Assembly: GCF_029784155.1 (NCBI RefSeq)
Contig: NC_073691.1
Span: forward strand, 63,432,839 to 63,496,838
DNA length: 64,000 nt
Direction: 5' to 3'
From: Uranotaenia lowii
Lineage: Eukaryota; Arthropoda; Insecta; Diptera; Culicidae
Below, piece after piece: positions 11,835 to 22,928 of the stretch. The notes beneath the pieces are model-generated. The model was not told the origin of the DNA, did not search any database, and saw only the letters and a list, made by a program, of their open reading frames with translations. The first letter of the stretch is position 1. The number at the start of each line of letters is the position of its first letter. Position numbers and translations under genes: made by a program.

Positions 11835-11945
11835 CACTCAGAAAAATACTATTATGTAGGCCATAAGATTCTCTTATGAAGTGGCGCCATAAGAAAAAAC
11901 AATGAAATTCATAAGATTTTCTCATGATGGAATGAACTCAAAGAA

Positions 11946-12656
11946 CACTCAGAAAAATACTATTATGTATGCCATAAGATTCTCTTATGAAGTGGCGCCA
12001 TAAGAAAAATTAATGAAATTCATAAGATTGTCTTATGACGCGAATGAATTCTGAAGATGAACGCCTACTTCAATGAGAGGTTGTTGCTTTTCATAAGAGA
12101 TTCTTATGGAAACAGTAAATCACTTTCTAATAATGAAAATTCTCGATATTTCATGCTGAAAACATTCACTTTATTGTTTGCCAAATTTGTTTAAAATTAA
12201 ATTCTTGATGGTCACCATCAGCAGCGCATCAACAGACGGCTCCATAAAAGTTTTTTTGCCGCATCTTAATCTTCGACCTTTCGTTTTTTGCCGATCAGCT
12301 TGCTGAAAAGTAAACAAATAATGTATTTTAGTTTACTAATATATTCAACGTTCACACCAAAAACATCAAATCGAACTTACCATTCCGGAGATAACAATAT
12401 CATTTAACATTGAAGGAAAACTATAATAACTATGAACTGGCGATTGCTTCGTACTGTTAGATGATGAAAAAAAACTGATGCTATGAATGAATGTGTTCAT
12501 CATTTTTTCACAATGCCGTTTTTTCTACTTTTCATAAGAACATCGTATGAAAATTGAAAGAATTTCATAAGACTCTTATGAAAAATTAGTTTGGACGCAA
12601 AAAAGTGGTTCATAAGATGTATCTTATGAAATTTATAATAAGATTTCCTCTGAGTG
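11946..12656 (-). mobile_element. T1 TIR element, copy E (best preserved)
   Basis: 711-bp copy with exact CACTCAG/CTGAGTG ends, nested in copy F. The palindromes CATAAGATTCTCTTATG, CATAAGATTGTCTTATG and CATAAGATGTATCTTATG are intact or nearly so. It carries the spliced 84-codon frame described at 12171-12503. Confidence 0.9.
12171..12503 (-). CDS. T1 mini-gene, two exons, 84-residue product
   Basis: Exon 1 (12381-12503, 41 codons) begins ATGATGAACACATTC and ends GGAATG|GTAAGTTCG. The 78-nt intron 12303-12380 ends TTTGTTTACTTTTCAG. Exon 2 (12171-12302) reads 43 codons to TAA, which overlaps AATAAA. The product is Ser/Tyr-rich in the first half; the second half has a basic patch (ADRQKTKGRRLR) and ends in a hydrophobic segment (VDALLMVTIKNLILNKFGKQ). 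No family is recognised. Copy H keeps exon 2 fully open in the same phase (17028-17159). Copies A and C keep a related C-terminal end in shifted frames, and others are broken. Coding status is a hypothesis. Confidence 0.4.
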
Positions 12657-13409
12657 GAATGAACACCAGTTTCAATGAGGGGTTGTTGCTTTTCATAAGA
12701 TATTCTTATGGGAAAAGAAATGTCGCATAAAATTAAAATAATTGTAGATTATTTTTCTTTTTATTTTATTTTCTGCTTAATTCGTATGAAAAAACATTAT
12801 GGCGACAATCAGCTGGTTTTAAACACCCGGTTCCAAAAAAAAGTTTTATTGCGCCTTGGACCTTCGACTTCGCGGTTTTTGCCGGCAACCAAGCTGAAAA
12901 GTAAACAAAGCATAAAATGTTCCTATTGAGTTTATAAATATTTTCAACTAAAAATAAATTTCAACTCAAACTTACCATTTAGATGTAAAAAAATACATCA
13001 AAGTATTTAATAAAGTTTGTAACTTTTTCAAATGGTGAGTTCTTCTGACGAAGACGAAATACATGACTGATGGAATGAATGTGTTCATCATTTTTTCACA
13101 ATGACGTTTCTTCTATTTTTCATAAGAACTTCGTATGAGAATTAGAAGACTCTTATGAAAAACAATTTTACACTCTAAAAAGCTGTTCATAAGAGGCATC
13201 TTATGAAAATTTTAATAAGAATTTGCCTGAGTGTGTATATACACAGCTTGCACAATACAGACGAAAATAGTTATGAAAATTGCTCAGTTTTCTATAGAGT
13301 TCTAAGAAAATATATTAATTGAGGAGTTATTTGTAGTGTATTTTTTTGTCAAAACCATTTAAAGTTGAAGAGTTATTCTTAGCAAACCAACTGATACTTT
13401 GAATCAGTA

Positions 13410-14124
13410 CACTCAGAAAAATACTATTATACATGCCATAAGATTCTCTTATGAAGTGGCGCCATAAGAAAAATCATTGAAATTCATAAGATTCTCTTAT
13501 GACGCGAATGAATTCTGAAATGAACACTAACTTCAATGAGCGGTTTTTGCTTTTCATAAGAGGATCTTATGGAAACATGAAATGTCACGTATAATGATAA
13601 AAATTCAAGTTATTTGTTGTTTACTATTTATTTTTCGTCAAATTCGTTTGAAATAACATCATGAATGCACTATGCTCACCATCAGCAGTAAATCGACACC
13701 CAGTTCGAATAAAGGTTTTTGCCGCATCCGGTTCTTTGCGCCTTGGCCTAATTGCGTTTTTGCCAGTCAGTATGCTGAAAAGTAAACCAAAAATGTATTT
13801 TGAGTTCGCAAATATATTCAACGTTAGCAAAAATTGAAACTTAAACTAAAACTTACCATTTAAAATACCACAATCACATTCAACTATGCACTTAGGAAGA
13901 CATATAATTTAACAAGAGCTCTTTGACTTTCGATGAAAAAAACTGAAGGAATTAATGAATGTGTTCATTTTATTTTCACAATGCCGTATCTTCTATTTTT
14001 CATAAGATGTTCCTATGAAACTTGATAGAATTTCATAAGACTCTTATGAAAACCAATTTTGCACTCTAAAAAGTGGTTCATAAGACGCATCTTATGAACA
14101 TTAGAATAAAAATTTGCCTGAGTG
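13410..14124 (-). mobile_element. T1 TIR element, copy G
   Basis: 715-bp copy, exact CACTCAG/CTGAGTG ends, TA on both sides (13408-13409, 14125-14126). The donor ATG|GTAAGTTTTAG and acceptor TTTTCAG are kept. The spliced copy-E frame is stopped early, but a different 68-codon frame (13624-13830) is open across the exon and intron. Confidence 0.88.
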
Positions 14125-14212
14125 TAGGATTTTTTTGATTCTGGTGAGAAAATCGAAGAATTCAAAATGAAATTGTTTCATGTTTATTTTCCCATATTCG
14201 ATACCGGCAGTA

Positions 14213-15578
14213 ATGTCGAAGTGCCATGTTCCCGGTTGCTACAGCAAGAATTTTTCAAAAAGGAAGGACGGAACAATACCATCAGAAGTTTCTTTTCATA
14301 GGTTTCGCCGGTTAAAAAAAATTCTCAGGACACGCTGGCTCAAGTTTTTTGGACAAGACAACAGCCTAGAAACCAAAAATATGCTCCAAATGCTCCAAAT
14401 ATTTTTCTATTGACTGCTTTAATTATGAAGGAAAATATCGAAAACGTCTCAAATCTAGAGGTAAAACATTGTGAAATTCAGCATTTCAAATTTATGTTCA
14501 AGCATCAAATTCATATACCAGATTACAGACTGAGATTTAAGATTCAATTTTCATGTTCACATTCAGGACTGAGATTCTAATTTAAATTCGAGATTTAGAT
14601 TTAAGCTCCAAATTCAGATTAGATTTTCAGTTTACAGATTTCATTTTAAATTAAGATCCTATACTGTGATCCATATTACAGATTTAAATTGAAAATGCTA
14701 TAATCGAAACAAAAAAAAAAAAAAAAAATTGAAAATGCTGTTTGATTTATTGCTCACTGAAATAAAATGTTCATTGCTTGCTACCAATTCTAGCAGTTCC
14801 ATCCATCCGATGACCATCCATCTTTTTGCAAGCTCTTCGACGATTGGAGGTGATCATTCTGGGAAAAAGTTTGACCAAGATATCAAGCGGTCAGAATACG
14901 AATGACCAATATATCGGTGAAGAGTTTGCGGTTATCGAAGTTTTGCGATCCAAAAAAGATTCCGGAAATGATGTCACTATCAACGAAGGAGATTTAGACC
15001 ATGACGATGAAGTCTTAACTGAACGTTCCCCAGAAAATGATGATAGCTTCAGGACAGAAGAAGATGGTTTCGAATATGTTGCTGGGGCGGTAGCTAGAAA
15101 ATTCAAAAAACAATATGCTTATGTTGGTGATTTTACTCACAAGCAACAACCTGAACAACTATAGCCAATCCTGATCGATCACACTTACCATAAGGGATCC
15201 AGATATCTACCATACAGCTTCGTAGACCATCTATCTCTAGGAGGTTTATGTAAACCAAGTGACAGATGGTTGAAAGAAGCTCGGGAGCTAGAAAAGGAAT
15301 TCAAGGTTTACCACAAGAATTCTATATCCGAAGAACGCAATGTTATTTCTAATGTTAGCAGAATTCATCACCGAAGAAACCCACATATTCCACTACCATT
15401 AGTGGAATATTTCACACGATTGCGAACGTACATCCGGATAAACAAATTGAACAACTTAATTAAGGAGAAAAAACTGGCCAAACTTTGCTCTCAGCGTTTG
15501 TCAAAACCAAATACCAAAAAAGATAGAAAATTGAAGAAAATAATTTTTAAGTTAAAAAATATTAATAAAATGCTCTGA
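14213..15578 (+). pseudogene. P-element/THAP9-like transposase relic
   Basis: Starts with a recognisable THAP zinc-finger N-terminus: MSKCHVPGC, then a basic loop and SFHRFRR with RTRWLKFFGQ (14213-14400). It stops, and after ~400 bp of AT-rich filler a frame at 14826-15578 resembles the C-terminal part of P-type transposases: EYVAGAVARKFKKQY, then VDHLSLGGLCKPSDRWL and FTRLRTYIRINKLN. A single in-frame TAG (15162) interrupts it. The catalytic core is missing, so this is an internally deleted, dead copy. Known family logic: THAP binds the terminal repeats. The assignment rests on motif recall rather than a search. Confidence 0.65.
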
Positions 15579-16805
15579 TTTTCTAAATTGACTTTTGATT
15601 TCAATATTATTGAAAACAATAAAATATTCGAATCATCCTCGCTAAAATATAAGCATATATAATAGCATTATCTATGATATAAATTATTCATGATATTTAA
15701 CAGAGTTCTAATTATTTGATTGGATTTTAATCAGCGATAGAAAAGGCTATCGCACTTAAGTAACATTTTATTGAACATTAAAAAGAGAAATTCGTCATCG
15801 TCCCCGAATGCAAGATAAAACCAACGAAAAAAATTTCTGCATTCTTAACAAAGATTTTATGAAATAAGCAGTGTACATAATATTTCGATGCCTATTAGTC
15901 GTTTTGTGAGATGACTTTGGAAATTTTCGCAAGAACTGACTATCACATTACGAAAATCGACAACATTTTTGTTTTCCAGTCGTCAAAAAACCCACCAAAT
16001 AAAACTTTTTACTTGTTCAAAGAGCCAAACATAGTTGATGGTATTAAAAAGCATAAGCTAAATTTTTTTTTTTTAATTTTATTACTAACCAGTTCTTCAA
16101 AAAGTAAGATTTTTTGATGACTTCCATACATTTGCTAACAATTCTTATAACTATTTTTTGGCGCTATTCACCAACACAGTTAAAGAGGGCGGAATAGCCT
16201 ACCCTGTCTATTTCAAAGTACTATGCCTTTAGACGAGGTTCACTTCAAACGACCTAGCCAGTCATTGTTTTTTCTTACTTTTTATGCACAAAGCTTTACT
16301 CCACTTCAATCTTACAATCTACGTTTAATGGCAACTGTTTGATAAGCAGTTGTCAGAAGCTACAGCTTAAAGAAGCTTAAAAACATGAAAAAACTGGGCA
16401 TGCACCCATTTTTTATTAAGTCATTATTTTTCTGCTTCATGAAAAATTATTGACAGTTTGGTCTAAAAGTTACCATACAGGAATGATTTTCGAGAGAAAA
16501 AAAACTTGTTTAGAAGAGTCGAAATACAAACCCCGTCCAAAGGAGGGGTAGAGAAAAAACGATAACAAATCGGCAAATATGTAGCTGAGTTCAATATTTG
16601 TAACAGTTGTAATATCTCAATAAATAGTTCAGCAATTTTAACAAATAATAATTATTGCTATGAGATAGCCTTAACGTGATTCGAAACTTAAGAAAAAATT
16701 GTTGAAATATGTAAAAAGTACAAGCGAAAAAGTTCTTAAAATCTAGTCTTTCAACCTAATTATGCTAGTTAAAAAAACTTTTGAAGAATTTACTCTTTTT
16801 TCGTA
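15579..16805. other. no gene seen
   Basis: AT-rich. A CTATTTCAAAGTACTATGCC segment at about 16208-16227 resembles an inverted segment near 11770-11790, suggesting another dispersed repeat. No frame is supported. Confidence 0.4.
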
Positions 16806-17516
16806 CACTCAGAAAAAAACTATTATGTATGCCATAAGATTCTCTTATGAAGTGGCGCCATAAGAAAAATCATTGAAATTCATAAGATTGTCTTATGAAG
16901 CGAATGAATTCTGAAGATGAACGCCTGCTGCAATGAGAGGTTGTTGCTTTTCATAAGAGGTTCTTATGGAAACAGTAAATCACTTTCTAATAAGAAAAAT
17001 TTCAGATATTTCATGCTGAAAACATTCACTTTATTGTTTGCCAAGTTTGTTTGATATTAAATCATTAATGGTGACCATCAGCAGCGCATCAACAGACGTT
17101 CCATCAAGGTTATTTTTGCCGCATCCCAATCTTCGAACTTGCGTTTTTTGCCGATCAGCTAGCTGAAAAGTAAACAAAAAATGTATTTTAGTTTACTAAT
17201 ATATTGAACGTTCACATCAAAAACATCAAATCGAACTTACCATTTCGGAGATGACAATAACATTTAACTTTGAAGAAAAACTAGTAACTATGAACCAGCG
17301 ATTGCTCCGTACTGTTAGATGATGGAAAAGCTGATGGAATCAATGAATGTATGTATTCATTATTTTTACACAATGCCGTTTCTTCTATTTTTCATAAGAA
17401 CATCGTATGAAAATTGAAAGAATTTCATAAGACTCTTATGAAAAATTATTTTACACTCTAAAATGCGGTCCATAAGATGCATCTTATGAAAATTATAATA
17501 AGAATTTGCCTGAGTG
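16806..17516 (-). mobile_element. T1 TIR element, copy H
   Basis: 711-bp copy with exact ends and TA on both sides. It keeps ATG|GTAAGTTCG and TTTTCAG. Its exon 2 (about 17028-17159) is open for 43 codons to TAA in the phase of copy E and similar to it (LADRQKT..., SVDALLMVTI..., NKLGKQ). Exon 1 has lost 2 nt and is frameshifted. Confidence 0.88.
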
Positions 17517-18111
17517 TAGGACAAAAGTTGTTTCCAAGATAGCTGAACTTTTGCGAATTTTTCAGTGAAGAAATAATCTGGCTTTTAGTTGGTTAAAAAG
17601 ATCGCATAATTCTCGAACATTTTTATCTTTTTTGAATCTATGTAAGGCTATGAATTATGATCATTTAGAATCCAGGCAGTTACAAACGTGTGTATTTTAA
17701 AAACTATTCATTTGATCGAAATACTTTCTATGGAGAAAATGAAGGTTTTAATATGACATTTAATGTAAAAATAAAATAAAAAATATTTATTGATGATTTC
17801 AAGAAGTACTTTAACTTTTTCCTAAAATCTCTTTTTTATCTTTGCACACTTTTTTCAGTCATGTATTGATTTTTTTTTCACCACAGAAGTAAAACCTTTG
17901 CAAAATCAAAATAATTTACACAAACTCACCTGGGAAAAGCAATTGGAATCTGGTTGGAACCTTTTCATGAGTAGGCATCTCGAAGAATTTGATCTCTTGA
18001 ATCCGGTTTTAACATAATTTTTTTTTGTCCATCAGTACACATCTGTCATATTGCGTTAAAACCGGATGCACAGATTGCGATCTTTGGAACTGATCATTTT
18101 TAGTAATTTAC
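17517..18111. other. no gene seen; probable upstream part of a LINE copy
   Basis: AT-rich. Some of it may be the degraded continuation of the LINE fragment that starts to be readable at 18112. Confidence 0.3.
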
Positions 18112-18537
18112 TTGGTGTCTACTAGTCAGGCAACACTTTTTGACTGCTGGAAATGGAATTTTGAAAATTTCATCAAGTATAGATATTGTTTGTTGCTTCA
18201 CAAGCTAATTGAAACCAAAACTCCAGGGTATTTGTACGACAAATTAGCATTTGCTAGAAGCACGAGATCTAGAAAATTTATAATACCACGTCATCGCAGT
18301 GTTAAATATGGCAATTCATTTTTCATAAGAGGTGTATCATTGTAGAATTCTTTACCAAATGATTTGACAATGGAAAAAAGCCAAGCAGGTTTAGAAGAAG
18401 ATGTTTTGAGCATTTTAGTTAAAGTTAGATGCAAAAATTATAAATAGTTAAATACTGTATTATATTCAAAAACCCTCATTCTGTGTACTATAAGAGATCA
18501 ATTGTAACAATTTGAAAAGACGCAAGTCTTAAGTTAC

Positions 18538-18582
<45 letters not shown>

Positions 18583-18583
18583 A
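18112..18583 (+). pseudogene. 3' end of a 5'-truncated non-LTR retrotransposon
   Basis: The 18112-18345 frame ends LAFARSTRSRKFIIPRHRSV then SFFIRGVSL, the C-terminal signature of LINE ORF2 proteins in the CR1/Jockey group (R...P.HR......SF...WN.LP). The expected Trp is TAG, followed in frame by NSLPNDL, so the copy is dead. About 190 bp of 3' UTR follows, then an AAAT microsatellite tail (18537-18582), typical of LINE 3' ends. The upstream portion is missing or unreadable. Confidence 0.6.
18537..18582. repeat. (AAAT)n tail
   Basis: About eleven AAAT units immediately after the LINE 3' UTR. Confidence 0.9.
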
Positions 18584-18811
18584 GATTTTTTGCATTATTT
18601 AAAGAGTTGCATTCAGTTATCTCCAATAACCATAGACTTTTTACCATATTTAAGATCAAAAGTTCTACTACAATGCTTGGTTTGAACTTCGTTTGCATCC
18701 TAGAGTGGCTCCTTATACTTTTTTACCATTTGGTCCGAAAAAAAAATCAGAAAAAATCAACAGTTCACGAGCTTTCAGATCAACAATGAAGAATTTTTGA
18801 GGCGCAAAATG

Positions 18812-18846
18812 CGATTATGCCGATTATGCCGATTATGCCGATTATG
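18812..18846. repeat. 9-bp tandem repeat CGATTATGC x 3.9
   Basis: Perfect copies at 18812, 18821 and 18830 and a partial copy at 18839, just left of the truncated T2 copy. Confidence 0.9.
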
Positions 18847-18899
18847 AATTGTACAGATTTATCGATTTTTAAATTCAAAATTGTTTGTTTGTTTTTCTT

Positions 18900-19387
18900 T
18901 CTACCAGGTTACAACTGAAACAAGAAACCCGCAACAGACCGGAAATGAAGGGAACCACAACTGGATTTTGAACGAGCTGCTAGCCGGCACACTCCGGCGC
19001 ATTCGTTGATGAAGATGGTTTGGCATTTCGCTCGCCGGAAGATGCGTTCTCAGAATCGAAACATCCGTTGTACGAAAAGTGTGAAATGAAATTCAAAAAA
19101 ATGTGTGAAATAAATTGAAAGTAAAGGAAATTTGTGTGTTCTATTTCATAAGCAATTATTCTCCTTGATTCTCCTGAGAAAAATACTATTAATTCTGAAA
19201 TTTCAGATCCGGGCAATCTTTTCTTCCGGTTTTTGCTAAAAATTTGAGTAAAAATTGCGGCGGCTAACTTTTTTCTTGTTTGCTAAAAATATAGTTAAAA
19301 AATATTGCTAAATTGATTGCTAAGTTTCTAGCTGGTCAAATTTGAGCAAAATTTTGCTAAATTCCGGCCTCGAAAGTTTTGTGTGCA
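18900..19387 (+). mobile_element. T2 TIR element, copy c (right half only)
   Basis: Right part of a T2 element ending GCCTCGAAAGTTTTGTGTGCA at 19387. It begins near the splice acceptor TTTCTACCAG (ending 18907), has the exon-2 equivalent of copy a, and an AATAAA near 19106. The left half with exon 1 is absent. Confidence 0.65.
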
Positions 19388-19841
19388 GCAGAGAACTAGT
19401 TTCTCATTTGTGAGAAAATATTCATTTTTGTGGTTGAATAAAAATAAAATTTGTAAAAAACAATATTTTAAGTTAATTCCTCCGAAATATCACAAAAAAG
19501 AGTTAAATCTATCATTCCGCGGGGTAGTTATACAATACTGACTGATAATCTTGTTATTTAAATCATGCTCATTATTATCATAACACGTGCTAATTTTAAC
19601 ATTTCATATAGTAATTTTACCATGCACAAAGTAATATTACTCATCCTTTAATTGATAGTTTACTAGCCATGTAGTCAAAATTACTATGTGCAGCCAAAAC
19701 AAACACATAGTAAAAATACTAAGCGCCTACTGTTTTTAAGAACAAAACATTGACTCAAAAATATGATTGCGTGTTGTTCATTTAAACCACGGATTTAGTA
19801 ATTTGACTATGCTTTTCTTTTGAGTGTATCATTGTATAGAT
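19388..19841. repeat. TAGTAATTTTAC-type palindromic repeat, no gene
   Basis: From about 19590 to 19830 the motifs AGTAATTTTAC, AAGTAATATTACT and TAGTAAAAATACTA recur, ending TTTGAGTGTA. This looks like yet another short palindrome-rich family, with undefined borders. Confidence 0.35.
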
Positions 19842-21991
19842 CAGGGGTGAGCAACCTTTTGAACCAACGGGTCAATTAAAATTTGAAATGTTGTCGGCGG
19901 GCCGCACTTAATTTTTTTTCCCTAGAAACTGTAAAAACCCCGTTTTTTTAATTATAGTTCTGTATTGGATAATTGCATTGAGATGTTGAGAAAGGTTGTC
20001 GAAATGACAGAAAACATTTAATTTCACATTTTTTTAAGCAACTATCTTCAAAGCTATATTCCTAAATCTAGATTTTTTTCAGATTTTTATAATTTTTTAT
20101 CTTTTTTAAATACCATTGGGATAGGATTACCAAAGCTTATCATGGCTTTGGCAGTATTCGGCATGAAAACGCTAATCGCTAATTTGTCTGCTCCATTTTT
20201 GTTAGATAATTTTCAAATTCCTCTATTTTTTACCATACACTCAGGAAAATTCTTATTATAATTTTCATAAGATTCATCTTATGAACCGCTTTTTAGAGTG
20301 TAAAATAATGTTTCATAAGAGTCTTATGAAATTCTTAAAATTTTCATACGATGTTCTTATGAAAAATAGAAGAAACGGCATTGTGAAAAAATAATGAACA
20401 CATTCATTTATAGCATCCGTTTTTTTTCATCATCTAACAGTACGAAGCAATCGCCAGTTCATAGTTATTAATTATAGTTTTCCTTCAATGTTAAATATTA
20501 TTGTTATCTCCGGAATGGTAAGTTCGATTTGATGTTTTTGGTGTGAAAAACGTTTACTAAAATACATTATTTGTTTACTTTTCAGCAAGCTGATCGGCAA
20601 AAAACGAAAGGTCGAAGATTAAGATGCAGCTAAAAAACCTTTGATGAAGCCGTCTGATGCGCTGCTGATGGTGACCATGAATGATTTTATTTTAAACAAA
20701 TTTGGCAAACAATAAAGTGAATGTTTTCAGCATGAAATATCGAGAATTTTCATTATTAGAAAGTGATTCACTGTTTCCATAAGATTCTCTTATGAAAAAG
20801 CAACAACCTCTCATTGAAGTAGGCGTTCATCTTCAGAATTCATTCGCGTCATAAGACAATCTTATGAATTTCATTAATTTTTCTTATGGCGCCACTTCAT
20901 AAGAGAATCTTATGGCATACATAATAGTATTTTTCTGAGTGTACTTTTGTACTAGCGGATAAACTCCACCAAAAGCAATCAGTAAAGAAAGAATGCTAAT
21001 ACATGCTTTTTTCTAGTGTCTGGCGATAAATCGCTAATCGCTAATAAGTCCTCTACTTTTAAAAATTGATTTTCTCATGAGAAAGTAGTAACGGATATTC
21101 AAACTCCATGAGGAGCAATTATTCAAGCAAGAATGAGTTGGATGAATGTTATTTTCTACAAGGCAATGGAGTTTGGTCATCCGTAAGTTCTCTAAAAAAT
21201 AAGTAATAAAATAAATATACTAAAAATGTAGCGAACTAATAAGCGAATAGCATTTTAATGCCAGCCACTGGACTCTGGTAATTTGGAATGGGAATTATAA
21301 GTGAAATAACAGATAATCGTCAAAGACCTTTTGGGTTGAATCACAGAATTTCAGATATCTTTTGTTGAGAACTAATAATATTTGTCGGCAACTTTGATGC
21401 CGGCTGATTCATGTTGATAAAAAAAATCTAAAATCGTTCACCCAGGATTTGCTATTAACTTTCGTCAATATTCAGAAATAAAAAAATATTTCAAAACGTT
21501 TTGGTTATAATTTTGCCAGTATTTGAGTGCTAACAAAACAAGCCTTTTGCCAAATCGGATAGAAAAATTAAAAAAAAAGATATCTGCTGTGCATATTTTT
21601 TGTCATACACATTTATTTTGGCTTGAAACGAACATAATGACTTCTGTTGTGAATACACGACAACTTCATTCCTTTAATCATGTGTAACTTCCGATTTTTG
21701 GCAGCTCTTCGGACTCACTTTGATGAATTTTGATTTTCAAAGTAATAAGATTTAAATTATGAGGAAAAATGTATCCTGAATAAAAAAAAGTTATGCCAAT
21801 AAACAATATTGCATTTATGCCTTCAACAGAACATAATAAATACCTACTTATAATGCCAGAAAAAAGTAAAAACAATATTTGAGCAAGTCATAAAAATTGT
21901 TCTCACAATCGATTGTAGAACAAAGTTAAAGCATAAAAAATTGAAAAAAAGCTTCGCGGGCCGCACAGATGGATCTCGCGGGCCATCCCTG
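19842..21991. mobile_element. hAT-like non-autonomous element carrying T1 copy I
   Basis: Starts CAGGGGTGAGCAACCTTTTG followed by GCGGGCCGCA, and ends GCGGGCCGCAC...GCGGGCCATCCCTG. These are terminal and subterminal features of widespread hAT-type elements. No transposase frame remains. It is interrupted by T1 copy I (20238-20941). I could not match an 8-bp target duplication at the two ends, so the pairing of termini is tentative. Confidence 0.55.
20238..20941 (+). mobile_element. T1 TIR element, copy I
   Basis: 704-bp copy with CACTCAGG/CTGAGTG ends and TA on both sides (20236-20237, 20942-20943). Exon 1 starts ATGAACACATTC at about 20394. A 3-nt insertion relative to copy E creates TAA. 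The donor GGAATG|GTAAGTTCG and acceptor TTTTCAG are intact. Confidence 0.9.
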
Positions 21992-22032
21992 ATCAATGCA
22001 AAATCGACCTATCGACTTTGCTTATTCAAGAC

Positions 22033-22110
22033 CAGGGGTGAGCAACCTTTTGAAACAACGGGCCACTTTTAATTTAAATTTTTTTCGGCGGGCCGCATTA
22101 AAATAAAAGT
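22033..22110 (+). mobile_element. second hAT-like 5' terminus
   Basis: CAGGGGTGAGCAACCTTTTG and GGCGGGCCGCA repeat the start of the element at 19842, only 40 bp after its end. The rest of this copy is not identifiable. Confidence 0.5.
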
Positions 22111-22928
22111 TTTAGTAATAGTTTGCTGAGCTTTACGTTATTCTTTATAACGACAAATTTTATACAAAAAATTAAAAAGACGTATTCATATGCTTGCATA
22201 AACATTTTATTGAATTGAAGCTGATTAAGGGGGGGGAGGGGGGGGGGTAGGGTCTAACACTATCAAAAAATCGATTTTTGTTAATTTTCTTATTGTAAAA
22301 CAATTCAAGAATGTTGTGTCAAATTTTCAAGTCAATTGAAGCAAAAATGTAGAAATTATAGGCCTTTATCTCCTCCTATCTAATACTGCAAGAAAGCAAG
22401 AGCAGAAACTTCAAACGCGTTTTTCTCGAAAGCACATTTTTAAAGTCCGTGGACATCGTCATTTGAAAACTATTTATCCGATTCTTTTCAAATTTGGAAC
22501 ATATTTTCTACATATAAAATACCAGACCCCAACGTTTTTCTTTTTTTTCTTACTTTGGGCAGATTTACAGATAAAAAATGGCGGATTTTTTCGTGAAAAA
22601 TCGTAGTTTATATTTCAAACAGCCACAAAAATTTAATTTTTTTTTTAAGTTAAATAAAAACGTTGTGGTCCAGAAAAACATATATTAAAAATATTTTGCT
22701 CCGATTTTTTGACTTCAGATGATTCTGTGCTGAGATACAGTGTCTACCGCAAATCCTGTTTTCTAAAAGGCATCCTCGAAAGTGTTCCGTCACCGGCTCA
22801 TTTTTCGATATTATTTTACGAAAAAATTACTAAATGTTCTTTTAACAATGCTTTGTATAATGCAAAAAATTTGAATACATTTGTTTGAACGATAGCTCTC
22901 GAAAAAAATCGTAAAAATGGTGTTTTTT

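Larger units (their letters stand above)
11835..13233 (-). mobile_element. T1 TIR element, copy F, split by copy E
   Basis: The left arm (11835-11945) and the remainder (12657-13233) form one T1 element flanked by TG on both sides, interrupted by the complete T1 copy E. In the minus direction F has ATGATGAACACATTC at about 13092, an exon-1 frame open to AAATG|GTAAGTTTG (donor near 12976), an acceptor TTTTCAG, and an exon 2 that stays open to TGA (different phase from copy E). This is a self-into-self insertion. Confidence 0.8.

Noticed and set aside
3..20941. CATAAGA...TCTTATG repeats as a CRISPR-like array
   Set aside because: The repeats are not regularly spaced with unique spacers; they sit at fixed positions within TIR elements in a eukaryotic setting.
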